Assembly: GCF_964656455.1 (NCBI RefSeq)
Contig: NC_135719.1
Coordinates: 7,419,163 to 7,483,162 of the forward strand
DNA length: 64,000 bases
Source of the DNA: Halichoerus grypus
Taxonomy: Eukaryota; Chordata; Mammalia; Carnivora; Phocidae
Direction of reading: 5' to 3'
The position numbers and the translations under genes are program-made. Positions 1 to 11,600 of the stretch are shown here, piece after piece; within the stretch, counting starts at the first letter, position 1, and each line of letters starts with the position of its first letter. Under the pieces are notes generated by a model. It ran no database searches. It was not told the DNA's origin and saw nothing but the letters and a program-made list of their open reading frames with translations.

Positions 1-19
1 GGGCAGCCGCTTGGGAGCT

Positions 20-195
20 ATGACACTTACCGTGACTTATTAACTGTTCTGAGCTTCCATTTCCCCAGCGGACAGATAAAAAGGGGAATCTTCATGATGC
101 AGGGTGGATGAGAATTAAGTGAAATTATGTATATAAAGCAATTTGCTTAGTCCCTGGCCATGTAGTAATCACTCAATTAAGGTAGCAAGGGGAGA
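20..195 (+). repeat. MIR SINE, sense
   Basis: TCTGAGCTTCCATTTCCCCA, TGAGAATTAAGTGAAAT, AAAGCAATTTGCTTAGTCCC and AGTAATCACTCAATTAAGG match MIR core and tail. Confidence 0.65.
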
Positions 196-261
196 AATAT
201 CCTGACTTCCACTGCATTCAGATAAGCTCTGTGTAATCCACAGGTCTTTCGGTGGCTGAGA

Positions 262-370
262 TTTGCAGCCTTGGTCGCATTTTAGAATCACCTGGGGGTC
301 TCTTAAAAATCCCAGTGGCCAGGTTGCTCTCCCGACCAGTCAGAGTCTCAGTGGCCCTCCCCAGCCTCCT
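262..370. mobile_element. MER5A-like hAT-Charlie fragment
   Basis: GCATTTTAGAATCACCTGGG, GGTCTCTTAAAAATCCCAG and AGTCAGAGTCTCAGTGG follow the MER5A layout (non-autonomous hAT DNA transposon). Confidence 0.6.
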
Positions 371-439
371 TCCGACAGAGCACAAACCCTTTGGGACATT
401 CAGAGATGGGAGGGATTGAAGACGTGGCAGAGAAAGCTC

Positions 440-560
440 TTCTCTATTGGGCCCCCACTATGTGTCAGGCACTGTGCCTGGCTCTTTCTCTACGTGTTCT
501 CATTTTATTTTCACTGTGAACTTGTGACACATGAATTATTGTCCCTGTTTCTTCTATGAC
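440..560 (-). repeat. MIR SINE, antisense
   Basis: CCCCACTATGTGTCAGGCAC, TGTGCCTGGCTC and the following TTCTCATTTTATTTTCAC match antisense MIR. Confidence 0.55.
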
Positions 561-1079
561 CTTCAGGAAGGATGTGTGACTTGCTTCATTTTAGGCATTG
601 GCTGGCTTAAGGATGAAAGACGAAGAGGAGGGTGGGGCTGGGGTACTGTTCTTCTGTTCTGGTCCCCCTGCCCCCTCCTGCGTGCGCATTCCTTCCTCGA
701 GGTGGCTGGCTGAGCCCCTGGTTTTCACCCCCTTCAGGCTGGGGGCTGGCTGCCGCACCTGTCCACCTGCAGTGTTTAATGACCCGGCCCGCTTGCGCTC
801 ATTGGGGCCCTCACCAGTCATCTGCCACCTGTTCTTCCATGTGTGGTCGGCCGTGCTGTTTGCTTAACGGGGAGATTTAAGTGCCTCACAAAGGCTCCCA
901 GTGGATGAGGGGAGAAGCATTCGCTGATGAAATGGGAGCATTGTTGTTGTTTTGTTTTTTATTGCCATTCATTTCCAGGCTTTCTGTCGGGTTGGGGAAA
1001 AGTGAGGGTTGGGGTGGGCACAGACAGGGAGGGGCTCCTTCTTGCTTCACTGTACAGGTGGATCAGAGGGGGATTTCTG
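561..1079. other. Unique stretch, no gene seen
   Basis: GC-rich (notably 640-760) with no recognised repeat. Overlapping open frames on both strands are short and unlike known proteins. Confidence 0.6.
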
Positions 1080-1245
1080 GAGTTCAGAGCATCTAAAACT
1101 TTACTGTGCATGTACAACACTCAGGAATCTTGTTAAAATGCAGATTCTGACGTGATAGGTCTGAGGTAGGCCCTGAGAGTCTGCAGTTCTCAGAAGCTTC
1201 CGGGTGAGGCTGATCCCATTGGCCCAACAGCCGCACTTGGCTTAG
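1080..1245. mobile_element. MER5A-like hAT-Charlie fragment
   Basis: CAGGAATCTTGTTAAAATGC, AGATTCTGACGTGATAGGTC, TGAGAGTCTGCAGTTCTCAG and GGTGAGGCTGATCCC match the body of a MER5A/MER5B-type element. Confidence 0.65.
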
Positions 1246-1329
1246 CAAGCCTCGAGCTTTGGATGAGGGACATCCATGTGTATGTTCTGACCCCTGCAAT
1301 TTCCGTTTGGGGAAGTGTCCTGGAATGGT

Positions 1330-1470
1330 TCAGAAATCTGGGCATTAGCCCTGGCCGTGCTCTGATTTATCTTCGGACATCTTACGAGCTTCACTTTGTC
1401 CTCCATAATAGGATTTAAATTAAGTGGCTTTCAAGGTCCCTTCTGGTTGTACCGTTCTGCAATTCTGTCG
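1330..1470 (+). repeat. MIR-family SINE, sense, degraded
   Basis: CGAGCTTCACTTTGTCCTCC and AGTGGCTTTCAAGGTCCCTT, CTGGTTGTACCGTTCTGC follow a MIR/MIR3 order. Confidence 0.45.
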
Positions 1471-1629
1471 GTTGGGTTGGAGTAGGAGAACAGGGTGGAT
1501 CAGACGGAGCGTGGAATAGGGAGGGTGGAGAAGAGCATCCACTGTACAAATCAGTGTTTCCTCTGAGATCACCAGGCCTGAGTCATGAAGGGTCAGAGGT
1601 TGAGGGAGATAGGCTGTGAACTTTCTTTT

Positions 1630-1818
1630 TTTTTAATGTATTTTTATTTTAAAAATATTTTATTTATTTGAGAGAGAGAGAGAGTGAGAGAAGCAGGGAG
1701 GAGGGACAGAGGGAGAGGCAGACTCCCCGCTGAGCAGGGATCCTGATGTGGGACTCGATCCCAGGACCCTGAGATCATGACCTGAGCCGGAGGCAGACTG
1801 AGCCACCCAAGCGTCCTC
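1630..1818 (-). mobile_element. CanSINE, antisense
   Basis: Reading in antisense there is a T-tail, TTTATTTATTTGAGAGAG, the CT-rich region as GA repeats, GACTCGATCCCAGGACC, ATCATGACCTGAGCC and the tRNA-like head ending GAGCCACCCAAGCGTCC. A perfect 14-base TSD, GTGAACTTTCTTTT, lies at 1616-1629 and 1819-1832. The head has lost about 10 bases of the usual GCTTAACCGACTGAG part. Confidence 0.97.
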
Positions 1819-1832
1819 GTGAACTTTCTTTT

Positions 1833-2754
1833 GTGCTGTGGGTAGGCTGAGCCCAGGGTAGGCTGAACTGGCAGGTAGGCACGGTAGCTCTTACATTCTA
1901 ACTCATACTTGGCTTCTCTGAATGGCAGGAGCATGTCTGGGGACATCTTGCATTCTGCAGGTCCCATGGAAGATCTTTTCTCTCTGGGAGGCACAAGTCT
2001 AGACACTGGGGGATGCAGAGCTGCACACATTTTTGTCCTTAACGGGCACAGAATGTAAGAGATGTATATCTTACAGAACCTGGAGTCTGGCCACTTTTTT
2101 CTAATTGGAATCCCTATGTCTGATCTGTCAGTCCCTCTGTCAGATGGGGGGCTGGTGCCACCAGTGGGGATCTCTTCCCATGGGGTGCTCTGGTATTCTC
2201 CTGATGCCATGATAGCTGGCCCCTTGAGCCTACACCTCCTTGCCCACCACCACATCTCTAGGATGGCACTTTCTCTCTCCACTGGTCTGTTCTTGGGGTG
2301 CTCCCCAGTCGCTTGCCCCTCCCAACCATGTTGATCCGTTGGATCCCCAGGTTCTGACCCCTTCTAGTCTGGCCTCTCCCACTACCACCTGGGACTCAGT
2401 CATGAGTCCGGTCTCAGGTTAGGTGATATTTTCATTTCACCAGTTCTTGTAGAAGTTTTTGCACACAGTAGGCTTTATCCATCCTACCCAACTGGACACA
2501 TCCATCTGCAAGTGGATGGACTTGGGCTCCTGTCCCTGCGATTGCTCTTGGCAGATGTGGGATGGGCCGTGGTTGGGCCAGGGAGGCCAGAGAGGGCTTT
2601 TGGAGCAGGTTATGGTCTCCTCCCGGCTTTCCCTGGGGAGCCTGTGATGCTTTTGGAGAGTTCTGGTGCGGGTGGGGCCGCTGCATCGCCTCAGTAGCTC
2701 TTCTGGACCAACGAAGGGTCTGGAAACTGGGGACCTTTATTTAGTTTTTGTATT
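1833..2754. other. Mostly unique stretch, no gene seen
   Basis: A short L2-like piece around 1990-2060 (CTAGACACTGGGGGATGCAG). The long minus-strand open frame ending here starts inside unique DNA and runs through the CanSINE at 1630-1818, so it is not a gene. Confidence 0.55.
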
Positions 2755-3190
2755 TTATATACTTATTTTTATAAAAGAAGTGTAACTACATCATAGAAGC
2801 TCTAGAAATTACTGAAGAAGAGTCAGCAGTAATCCCATTCTTCAGTAATTATCAGTGTTAGCCTAACGCATGTGAATGCGCGGATGTGAAAACACACACG
2901 GGCACACACAGATCAGTCTGTACCTGAGTATCTAGATCCACATACATACGTGACACATATATTTAAATGAAAATCATCTTGAACAGTCCATACAGTTCTT
3001 GACCTTTCTTCCCCACTCAGCAGTGTTTCCTAAAACATCTTTCCATGCCGTTCACGGGGCCCATCTCTTTAGCTTTCCACAACTCCGCAAAGCTTATTTC
3101 TCTTCCTTGCTTTCTTCTTTTCACGTTGCTTGTATATTATACCATTTCATTTGGTTAATTCAGAATTTAATCCATTTGCCCTGAGGCTAC
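2755..3190 (-). mobile_element. Older L1M 3' region, antisense
   Basis: AGTAATCCCATTCTTCAGTA, ATTATCAGTGTTAGCC, an ACACACACGGGCACAC stretch, then CTAAAACATCTTTCCATGCC are in the order found in antisense L1M 3' ends. Divergent; boundaries rough. A perfect 13-base inverted repeat lies at 2807-2819 / 2838-2850. Confidence 0.55.
2807..2850. repeat. Perfect 13-base inverted repeat, 18-base loop
   Basis: AATTACTGAAGAA (2807-2819) and TTCTTCAGTAATT (2838-2850) are exact reverse complements. It lies in old L1-like sequence, which probably accounts for it. Confidence 0.85.
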
Positions 3191-3622
3191 ATGGCAAGGG
3201 GGCCAAGGGTATATTTCTAAAATGCGAATGAGCGTAAGAAAGACCCGGGCCCTGCTCCTCTGCGTCTCCACTCCTCTCAGCTCCCTCGGTGCATGCTGTT
3301 CGGCTTGGCTTTGTTCAGGAAGCATCAGGTATAGAGAGGCTTGGCAGAAGCCAACTTAACCTTCTGTCTGCGGCAGCCATGGCCACGCATCAATCAGCAA
3401 TTATGGATCACCCACTGCGGGGCATTTCAAAGGCCTTGAGGGTCCGGCTCCTCCGTGAGCAGAAACCAGTGTGGAAGCCGGGACGGGCTCCAGTGAAATG
3501 TAATCCAAACAGCAGAATCCTTAATCGTATGCGCATGCAGGTCACCCTTGAACAAGGCAGGTTTGAACTGAGCTAGTCCACTCACATGCATATGGTTCTC
3601 GGTGCTGTTAGCGTGTTTTCTC
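3191..3622. other. Unique stretch, no gene seen
   Basis: No repeat recognised. ACGCATCAATCAGCAATTAT near 3390 is a possible regulatory motif cluster. Confidence 0.5.
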
Positions 3623-3637
3623 TTCCTTACGATTTTT

Positions 3638-3837
3638 TTTTTTTTTGAAGATTTTTTTATTTATTTGAGAGAGAGAGAGCGCATAAGCGGGGGGTAGGGA
3701 GGAGCAGAGGGAGAAGGAGAAGCAGACTCCTTGCTGAGCAGGGAGCCCGACATGGGGCTCCATCCCAGGACCCTGAGATCATGACCTGAGCCGAAGGCAG
3801 ACGCTTAACTGGCCTCATGAGCCACCCAGGGGCCCCC
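3638..3837 (-). mobile_element. CanSINE, antisense
   Basis: T-tail, TTTATTTGAGAGAGAGAG, GGCTCCATCCCAGGACC and the CACCCAGGGGCCCC head. The TSD is TTCCTTACGATTTT at about 3623-3636 and TTCCTTATGATTTT at about 3839-3852, with one difference. A small insertion (GGCCTCAT) interrupts the head. Confidence 0.97.
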
Positions 3838-4139
3838 TTTCCTTATGATTTTCTTAATAACGTTTTCTTTTCTTTGGCTTACGTCATTGTGAGACTATAC
3901 ATACAAAATATGTGTTAATCGACTGCTTATATAATCGGTAAGAATGCTAGTCAACAGTAGGTTATTAGTAGTTAAGTTTTGGGGGAGTCAGAGGTTGTGA
4001 GTGGATTTTCACCTGTGTGGGGGCTGGTACCCCAACCCTGGCATTATTCAAGGGGCAGCTGTACGCACACCAGCAAATGCTGGTAGAGGGAGACGGGCAG
4101 CGGGAGGCACTGATGGGGGCACATGCTGTGGCCTAAGAC

Positions 4140-4335
4140 GGGAGCCGGAGTCGTCGACTTGGCGCTTTGTGTCTTGGGCCAGTCACCTAGACTCTCGGCC
4201 CTTCAGTTGTCTTCGTTTGCAGATGTGAAAGAATCGTGCCGGCTTGAGAGGAGTTTTGAGAGCATCCCCTGGGGTCACCTGTGGGGAGCACTCAGTGCAG
4301 TGACTCACACATGGTCCGTGCTCAGAAGGCGGCCC
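4140..4335 (+). repeat. MIR SINE, sense
   Basis: GCTTTGTGTCTTGGGCCAGT, CACCTAGACTCTC, TTCAGTTGTCTTCGTTTGCA, GATGTGAAAG and a CAGTGACTCACACATGGTCC tail region. Confidence 0.6.
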
Positions 4336-4539
4336 CTGGCATTTTTTAGGGATCTCATAGGTGGGAGAAAGGCAGTGCCTCCCCGGGGTGTGTCCGCTCG
4401 TGCATTTCCACTCCTGAGGTCCCTTCCTTTTGATGAACTTAGACTCTTTTACAAAGTTATTTTTATTCCACCTCGGGAGGCACAGGGGAAAGATACAGCC
4501 ATGCTCTCATTCTATAGAAAGAGAAGTTCAGACCCTGGG

Positions 4540-4705
4540 AAGCAGTGGTGTGTCAGGGCTGGTGGAAAGAGCATCACACCTGGGATAAGGAGGGGCAGGT
4601 TCCCCTCCGGCCTCCGCTGCGGAATGGCTGTGTGGCCTGGGGCCGTCTCTGCTCTCTCTGACCCTCCGTTTCCATGATTCCATGATTCCATGATGTAGGA
4701 TGAGC
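4540..4705 (+). repeat. MIR SINE, sense
   Basis: GTGGAAAGAGCATCACACC, GGAATGGCTGTGTGGCC, TCTCTGACCCTCCGTTTCC. It runs into a short CCATGATT triplicate (4674-4696). Confidence 0.55.
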
Positions 4706-6579
4706 CAACTGGTTGGGCCACCTCCTGAGTCCAGCCCTCTGCGGCTCAAAGGCGCAGTCAGGGGCCCCTCCTGGAATATTCTGCTCATCCTGGGTGGACA
4801 TTCCCGAGACGTCAGTGATTTCTGACGCTCACGAGCACCTGGGGGAGCCACGGCCGTGGCCTGGACTCGGCAATGTCGAGTGAACAGTGGGGGAGCCGCA
4901 GCGATAATCCTGTCTGCGGCCTCACCAGAACACGCGTTCTCTCTCTCAGTGTAGCTCAGCTTGAATTATTGAGGATGATCCTTCCCAGTCATTTGGGAAG
5001 GTGAATGAAGCCTTAGTCATTGGAGCCCCTTGCACAGTCTTGTCTTGGCTCACGTCTGTTGAGATGTCCACCCACGAAGAGGGCCCTGGGCTCGCCACCA
5101 AGTCAGGTGAGAAGGAGCTGGGTTCCAGCAGGCCGTGCGGTCACCACCCTCTGCGGACGCAGAGCAAGGCCAAGCGCCTGGAACAGAAGAGGGCACGAGA
5201 GCAGACAACGGACACCTTGGTTCTGGCCTCGAGCCCCTCTTGGTGGCCGACGTGTCCCCTGTGTTCTCCTTTCCCCTCCCTGCCAAGGCCCAGGAGCTGT
5301 TTAGGAAGACCTTATCCTCTGTGACGTAGCCAGTTGCTTTCCTTGAGCTCGCTGCACAGAGCTGGCCTCGGGAATGATGAGATGACCGGGTGAAGCAGGG
5401 GCGCAGGCTGAGATAGGGCTGGAAGAGGGCAGTGAGCTCACACACACACACACACACACACACAACACATACAACACACACAACAGACACACACAATTCG
5501 AAGCAGTTGAATTTCAGTGTTGATAGCTGGCTAGTGGCACCAGCATGAGACCGTCAAGGGCAACTCACCAAAAAGTCAAAACATTGTGCTGACAACAAAG
5601 TGGGAGACCAGCAGCCATAACCCTCGTGCTCACAGAAGAGTGTTAAGGCGGGAACAAGTGAGCAAACATTATGAAGACATGATCTCAGATTGCAGCAGGG
5701 AAGACAGACCTTGCTCTGAGGAAATGCACATCTTCATTAGAAACAGTAGAATGGATTTCAAAGAAATACCTTTGATGCATAAAACACAACTTAGTGCGGT
5801 CGGAGCTGGAAGGAATCCGCCGCATCACTACTAAACATCCGGGCACAGAGCAAAACGTCATCATCTTCCAGCACTGAGCGATGATGGCTATGTGCCAAGA
5901 ATATTCCTCTCACCAAATCTTGTCATGTTGAAGCCAGCAATTTTAAATTCGTGTTATTTGTAGCTAAGATATTCTGGAAAGTGGCATTCTCTGCCCCAGG
6001 ATTAGCCCTGTGGCTGGAGGCAAAGCAGGTGTGGCTAGGCTAGTCGGGGGAGCAGAGAGGCCATTGCCCTAGGAAGGCTAGACTGGAGAGGAAATTCAGT
6101 AGCACAGCAAACCTCAGTCAGCAGCCAAGTATGTAGGAAGTATGTCTGTCGTCTAGAATTGTCCACTGCTGTCCCATGGAATGGAGTCCAGGCCATGGCG
6201 CTCCAACCAGGACCTCTGGGATGCATCTAGTCTCCTGCACTGTGGCTCTCAAAGGGGCTGGAGCCCACTGTCTTGAGTTACGGTAGGAGCTCTTTGGGGC
6301 AGGGAGGCTGTGGGTGGATTTCCATATGCCTGTATCCCTCACCTTCTTGTGGAGAAGACTTATGGCCTGGCCACTGAAGACTTGTGCCATCTGAAAGGCA
6401 CTGTCCCCTCCGATATCCCTCCCAGTGGTTTTATCGTGAGTCAAAGAGTGGCATGGGTAGATGGGCTTTTGAGGCAAAGAAGGAAAGAGGTTTCTATCTT
6501 TGTACAGTCTAATGTCTTTCTGCTTCTTCAGTCCATGGGCAGTGTTGAGGCTGTCCCATCTTCTCACCACTGTGTCGAA
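4706..6579. other. Unique stretch with one (CA)n, no gene seen
   Basis: No interspersed repeat recognised apart from the microsatellite at 5438. Frames of 100-150 codons here carry repeat-derived Cys-Val runs or no similarity. Confidence 0.55.
5438..5495. repeat. (CA)n microsatellite, impure 3' end
   Basis: A pure CA run of about 12 units from 5440, followed by interrupted ACACA and CAACACA units. Confidence 0.95.
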
Positions 6580-6630
6580 TCAGGAAAATCACGCTCTATC
6601 TGCCTCCTCACACCGATAGGATGTATATAT

Positions 6631-6665
6631 ATACATTTGTGTGTATGTGTGTGTGTGTATTTATA
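6631..6665. repeat. TA/TG microsatellite
   Basis: ATATATATACATTTGTGTGT followed by more TG units. It is the internal simple repeat of the LTR-like repeat at 6580-7235. Confidence 0.85.
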
Positions 6666-6948
6666 AAGAGATTTATTTCAAGGAATTGGCTCATGTGATA
6701 GTGGGGGCTGGCAAGTCTGAAATCTGTAGAGCAGGCTGGTGGGCTGGAAACTTGGGCAGGAGTTTATGCCACAGACTTGAAGCAGAGTTTCTTCTTTGAG
6801 AAACCTTGGTTTTTTTTTTAATCTTGGAGACTTTCAACTGATTGGACGAGGCCCACCCACTGTCAAAGAATCTCCTTTACTTAAAGTCAACTGATTGTAG
6901 ATGTTAACAGCATCTATGAAATACTTCCACAGCAACACCTAGATTAAG

Positions 6949-7164
6949 TTTTTTTTTTGTTTTTGTTTTTTTAAAGATTTTTACCTTATTCATGTGGGAG
7001 AGAGAGAGTGTCCTCATGGGCATGAGCAGGGTGGGGAGAGGGAGAAGCAGACTCCCCACTGAGCAAGGAGCCTGACGATGACACGGGGCTCTATCCCAGG
7101 ACCCTGAGATCATGACCTGAGCCAAAGGCAGGTGCTCAACCGACTGAGCCACCCAGGTGCCCCT
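6949..7164 (-). mobile_element. CanSINE inserted in an LTR-like repeat
   Basis: T-rich tail, GTGGGAGAGAGAGAG, CCCAGGACCCTGAGATCATG and an intact CGACTGAGCCACCCAGGTGCC head. The TSD TAGATTAAG lies at 6940-6948 and 7165-7173. It split the older repeat that runs from about 6580 to 7235. Confidence 0.96.
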
Positions 7165-7235
7165 TAGATTAAGGTTTGATTAAATAGGTAGATACTATAG
7201 CCTCGCCAAGTGGACACATAAAACGAACCATCACA

Positions 7236-7375
7236 TTGCTTAACCTCTCTGAGCCTCAGTGTTCCGTATCTACAAAATGGAGTTATAATATCTATAACCT
7301 AGGTTTGTCGTGAATGTACTGATGTCCATAATGTTCGTAGTCTGTCCCCAGTAGATACTTACTGGTAGGTAGCTA
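7236..7375 (+). repeat. MIR SINE, sense
   Basis: TTGCTTAACCTCTCTGAGCC, TCAGTGTTCCGTATCTACAA and AATGGAGTTATAATATC match MIR; it abuts the LTR-like repeat end. Confidence 0.7.
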
Positions 7376-8984
7376 GCTGTTGGTTTTAGTATCATCAGCA
7401 AAGGCGATGGGAGATAATGCTCAGAAGCATCAGAATGCCCTCCATCAACTGTGCCTGGAAGGTGGCTATCTCTTTGTGCCCCAGGCCTTCGAACTAGTAT
7501 AGACAGGCTTCGAAGGGCTCTGGGATTCTGGAAGGTGATCCTCAGCCCAGGGTGGGGATATTCCTCAGCCAATAGGAAGATGCTGCTTGAAATGCAGCAG
7601 TTGGTAGGAGTCTTCCTGGGGAAGTGTTAGGGGGTGGTAGATTCTTCTGAGAGCCTTTAAGACGATCCTTAATCCCAGGCCCCCCCTTTTTTGCTTTGTT
7701 CTTCCCAGGTGGGCTATGTATAGAAAGTTGTATGTTTTTGTTTGTTTTTTAGTATAACTAAATAGAGATGCTTAATTCAGCCTAGCAGCTCACAAGGAGT
7801 TAGAAACATCTTCTCAAATGCCTCTTCCTCAGGGGGCATCCCCAAGAACAGCTCCTGCTGCTTCTGTTCGCATCTTGTCCCTGTACCATCAATAATTCTC
7901 TTGCACAGGACCCGGGCAGACCATGTCCTGAAGCCGGCACAGTGACCCTGGGCAGGTCCTTACGCTGGTGGGTGGGGATTCCTATCTCGTCTTTTCCTTT
8001 CCAGCCTATCCCAAGGTAGAGGAGTTTTTAATCTGGTTGGAGAGAGGCCTGGACGTGACGTTCATTATAGGGCCATGTTTTACTAGTGGTCAGGATTCCT
8101 GTTCCTAATGGGTCAGGAATTTATTTCTTGTCACCTTCTCTTATATATCTTCCTGCTCCACCTACTTCTGATTGCTGTCAGGTAGGTGCGGTAGCCAAGG
8201 CCTACTCCAGTTCAGAGGGTAGAGAGGAAGCTCTGTTGGGCATCTAAGGTTTACCAGAGCTGTCCATGGGGTAGTTGGGCTGCTGGCTCAGTGATTAACC
8301 ACCTGAGACTTGGTTCCCCTCTGCCACTGTTTCTTGCATATGAAGCTCTGTAGATGGGCACCCTGGGAAGATCAGGGGTAAATGGTAGGATGAGTCCTTC
8401 TTGGCCCCTTGGTTATAATACACTTAAAACAGTAGCCAGACCCCTTGGATCATTCTTCGGAGCAGAGTTTGACACCACATCACCTCTTTGCCGTGTGTCT
8501 CTCCTTTTCTCAGTGGATTCTGAAGAGGGCTTAGTGACTGCAAGGTGGCCAGCACTGGGCTGGGAATGTGGCTGGAGGGGCATAGAGGAGTGAGGAGTGA
8601 ACCTCAAGGAACTGAACATTGAGACCTCATTCTCCTCTCTGGAAGAATAAGTCCAGTGATTCACACGCTCTGCCGTTGAGCTCTGTCCGCCAAGGCTGCC
8701 TTGAGGGGAGCTCCCAATCCTAGAGTTCTCAGACCAGAGGAGTTCCAGATCATTCTAGCCAACTCTGTATTCCCCTCTCTAAATCCTGAAGCCTTTTAGT
8801 GTGTGCTTGTGGGACTGGATTCCATGCTTTCGGTTGTCCAGCCCATGGGTCGCCTCACTGCAACATCCAATTTCCAGTTTCCATGTTTGTTCCCTGTTCA
8901 TATGAACACTTAGTAACTATTAGATGAACATGGTGATAGAGTGAGAGACAAGTGGTTTTAAGTCCTTCCTCCCCACCGCCCCCC
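7376..8984. other. Unique stretch, no gene seen
   Basis: Average-composition sequence without recognised repeats or exons. Confidence 0.5.
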
Positions 8985-9115
8985 CGTTTTTGATACAGAG
9001 TTGGAGACGTTTGGAGAGAGATCAAGTGACTTCTTGGAGAACACTGTTGGTTGGGGCAGAGCCAGGCTAGAACCTGGTCTCTTGATTCTGGATGCTGTGT
9101 TCCTCCCACCATAAC
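8985..9115 (-). repeat. MIR SINE, antisense, degraded
   Basis: ATCAAGTGACTTCTTGGAGA, GGGGCAGAGCCAGGCTAGAA, CCTGGTCTCTTGATTCTGG match the MIR antisense body. Confidence 0.55.
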
Positions 9116-10719
9116 ATTTTGCTTCTCTATGAGCTTAAAATCTGGCCTCCTTGTCTCATAAATCTTTAAGAGTTTTAGGGAATACTTGGGCAATTAAGGG
9201 ATGGGGTGAATCGGAAAACTTCAGGGCCCCGCATTGGAATTCCTGTTCCTCTTGAGAACATACACCATCGCGGTCTTTCCCCTCATCCAGCATCTTGTGG
9301 TTAAAGCCTATGGCAGCTTTTAGCAGGGACCCCAGCCGAGGCACCTTGTCTCTTCTCTCTCCCTGGCTCCCCTCCACATCATCTTGTTTGCTTTTCCTCA
9401 GTGGGGTCACGTTTTCCCTTGTATTTCCAAATCCAGTCAGGCTTCCCATATGGACCGCTTCCCCTGGTTCTGTGAGCTGCCTCCAAGTCGCTGCCATCTC
9501 TCTGCTAACGACCTGCCCACCGTGCTTCCCCTGGCCACCACCCCAGAGCCACTTACAGCTCCTCGCTGGTCCTCAGTCCCCCTTCTGCGATAGCCAGGCC
9601 TTGCGCCGCTCGGCGCCTGCTCTGTTCTTTCAACCCCGTGCTCTCCAGCTGGCTTTGCGGGCATACAGTGTCATTCACGTCACCCCCTTCCCTTTCCTGA
9701 GTGTCTTTCAGGATTACAAAGAAGTGAGTGCAGCCTTGGGCACAAAACGTAAGAAGGTGCCAGAAAGCCCCAGTAATCAAGGTTAAAAACAATCAATAGG
9801 TTTTTACATTAATGTTGATTTTCTTTACACTCTTACTTGGCAGTCTTATTTCTCTTGATCACTGAGTTTGGAGCACCCCCTAGGTGTTGTGGCCAAGAGG
9901 GGAGCATCTCATTTGCTGCGCCCTGAGCAAGCGCCGTCATGCATCCTCCTCCTGTCCTGACTCCGCCCCTCACCATCCTTCGCTGGTACCCGTCTAGTCC
10001 TCTGGCCCTTGCGGACTCATTCCTTATGAATTAATGTCCTACTTCCATCTTTTTCCAGATGGTTAATAAAGATGTGAACATGTTCTGTAGGCCTCCCTCC
10101 AACCTCTCCATAGCCTGCCCGCTAACGGGGGGCCCCCGCGTGAGGAAAGACACTGCATTTTATCATGAGTTCTGTTGTTTGCTATCTCTCTGTGAGTGTT
10201 TCCATCCCACCGGGGTCTGTGCTGTCCTCATCCAAGCACCTTCTTGGCTCACGTGCCGGACTTGCTGAAGCTCCATGAATGTCATCAAAGATAAGCCCCT
10301 GTAAATAAAGCTTAGCGCCTTGCGAATGTTGGGGGCTGATGGCATGCACAGTCAAGCCCATTTGGATTCATTTTTCAGGGAAGATTCTGTAGAGGCCACG
10401 TCGGTAGCTTTTCTGAAGTCCACTCATCCCTGCCTCCAGCCTCCTTGGCCCCCCCCCGCTTTTTTTGTCGGTCACGAAGACACCTCACTGCCGTGGGCAG
10501 GTGTCTCTCGCTCTTCTTGCTTATGGTATGCCGGCCCCATAGACGATGTGCTTCTTCTCTTGACCTCCCTGTTTCAGAAAGTAGCTTGGGTTGGATGTAC
10601 CTTTGTTCCTTCTTGTCACAGGAAAAGATAGATTTTGTAATATAAATGTGACAAAATGGAAGGTTACTATAGAATGATGTGTCCTTTGCAAACAAGCACA
10701 TACTTGCAATGGTTCATGT
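9116..10719. other. Unique stretch, no gene seen
   Basis: The section 9290-9700 is pyrimidine-rich and may hold decayed L2-like sequence. The 163-codon frame there has no recognisable domain. A C9 run lies near 10450. Confidence 0.45.
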
Positions 10720-11340
10720 GTGAAAGAAGGTTGTTTTCTTTGTTAACAAAATAGCAAATGCCCATAACACTAACTCAGGAAATAGAGAAAAACATGAAAT
10801 CGCCCTTACACCCCCAAAATAACCACTGTTTACACAAATCTTAGCATATTTGCTGTCTGTCCATTTCACAAATTTATCATGCTGTGGATACAATTTTATG
10901 TCTTTGCTTTCACATAGTGTGGCATCATTATATGTATATGTAATCATTTTAACCATCATATTTAAGGATTACAAGCTTTTCAATCCAAGTAAATCTATCT
11001 TTTTACATTTTATCATTCCCCTTTTTTATTGGTCACTTAGGTTATAAATACAGTGATAAATACCAATGAGGTGAACATCTTTGTGCATATCATTTTCCTG
11101 AGTTAGGATTAATCCCATAGTTTAGATTCCTGATGATGGAATTAATCCCCTGTATTGACGGGGAGGATGAACATACCGCTTTATAGAAGAGTTTGACCGA
11201 TTGACAAAGCCATGGTCAGCATAGGAAAGTACCTCTCCCCACTCCTTGCACTGGGTAAAAACATTTTTATCCGTGAGTTACTGTTACCCTAGGAGTTCCT
11301 CAGATAGACATATAAATAATTGTGGCACTCTTCTCAGTAG
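10720..11340 (-). mobile_element. Older L1M 3' region, antisense
   Basis: CCAAAATAACCACTGTTTAC, TTAGCATATTTGCTGTCTGT, AATTTATCATGCTG, GTGAACATCTTTGTGCATAT and the following GATTCCTGATGATGGAATTA resemble antisense old L1M sequence. AT-rich, no coding left. Confidence 0.5.
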
Positions 11341-11424
11341 TCTGGTCCATTCATTTTCTCATGCTAACAGCATCAGTGATGGTAGCAATAACATCCCGAC
11401 TGCTACCTGACATGTTCCTTCCAC

Positions 11425-11600
11425 CAGCACCGTTTGATAGAAATATATTTGAGCTACGCATGTAATGTTAAATTTTCTAGTAGACCTATTCATCAATGTA
11501 AAATGAAACAGGTGAAAGTAATATTAATACTTTATTTTATTTAACCCAATATATGTGAAATATTACCATTTCTGCCTGTGGCACTAGCCACAGGTGCTTA
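11425..11600. mobile_element. hAT-Charlie fragment (MER33-like)
   Basis: ACCGTTTGATAGAAATATAT, AATTTTCTAGTAGACC, AAACAGGTGAAAGTAATATT, TTTATTTAACCCAATATATG: a hAT element closely related to the one at 23995-24265. Family name from memory. Confidence 0.55.

Larger units (their letters stand above)
6580..7235. mobile_element. LTR-like interspersed repeat split by a CanSINE
   Basis: Begins with a CCGATAGGATGTATATATATA stretch, then AGAGATTTATTTCAAGGAATTGGCTC, TTTCAACTGATTGGACGAGG, CCCACCCACTGTCAAAGAAT and ends AAGTGGACACATAAAACGAACCATCACA. This layout is that of a common mammalian interspersed repeat. I do not name the family with confidence. Confidence 0.65.

Noticed and set aside
1644..2282. 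Minus-strand open frame of 212 codons
   Set aside because: Its last third is antisense CanSINE and the rest has no recognisable domain, no splice context and no codon signature of a gene.
2807..2850. 13-base perfect inverted repeat as a small-RNA gene
   Set aside because: It lies in old L1-like sequence and lacks a precursor-sized paired stem.
4123..4677. Plus-strand open frame of 184 codons
   Set aside because: It spans two MIR copies and has no protein similarity that I recognise.
5300..5496. Minus-strand frames rich in Cys-Val
   Set aside because: They translate the (CA)n microsatellite.
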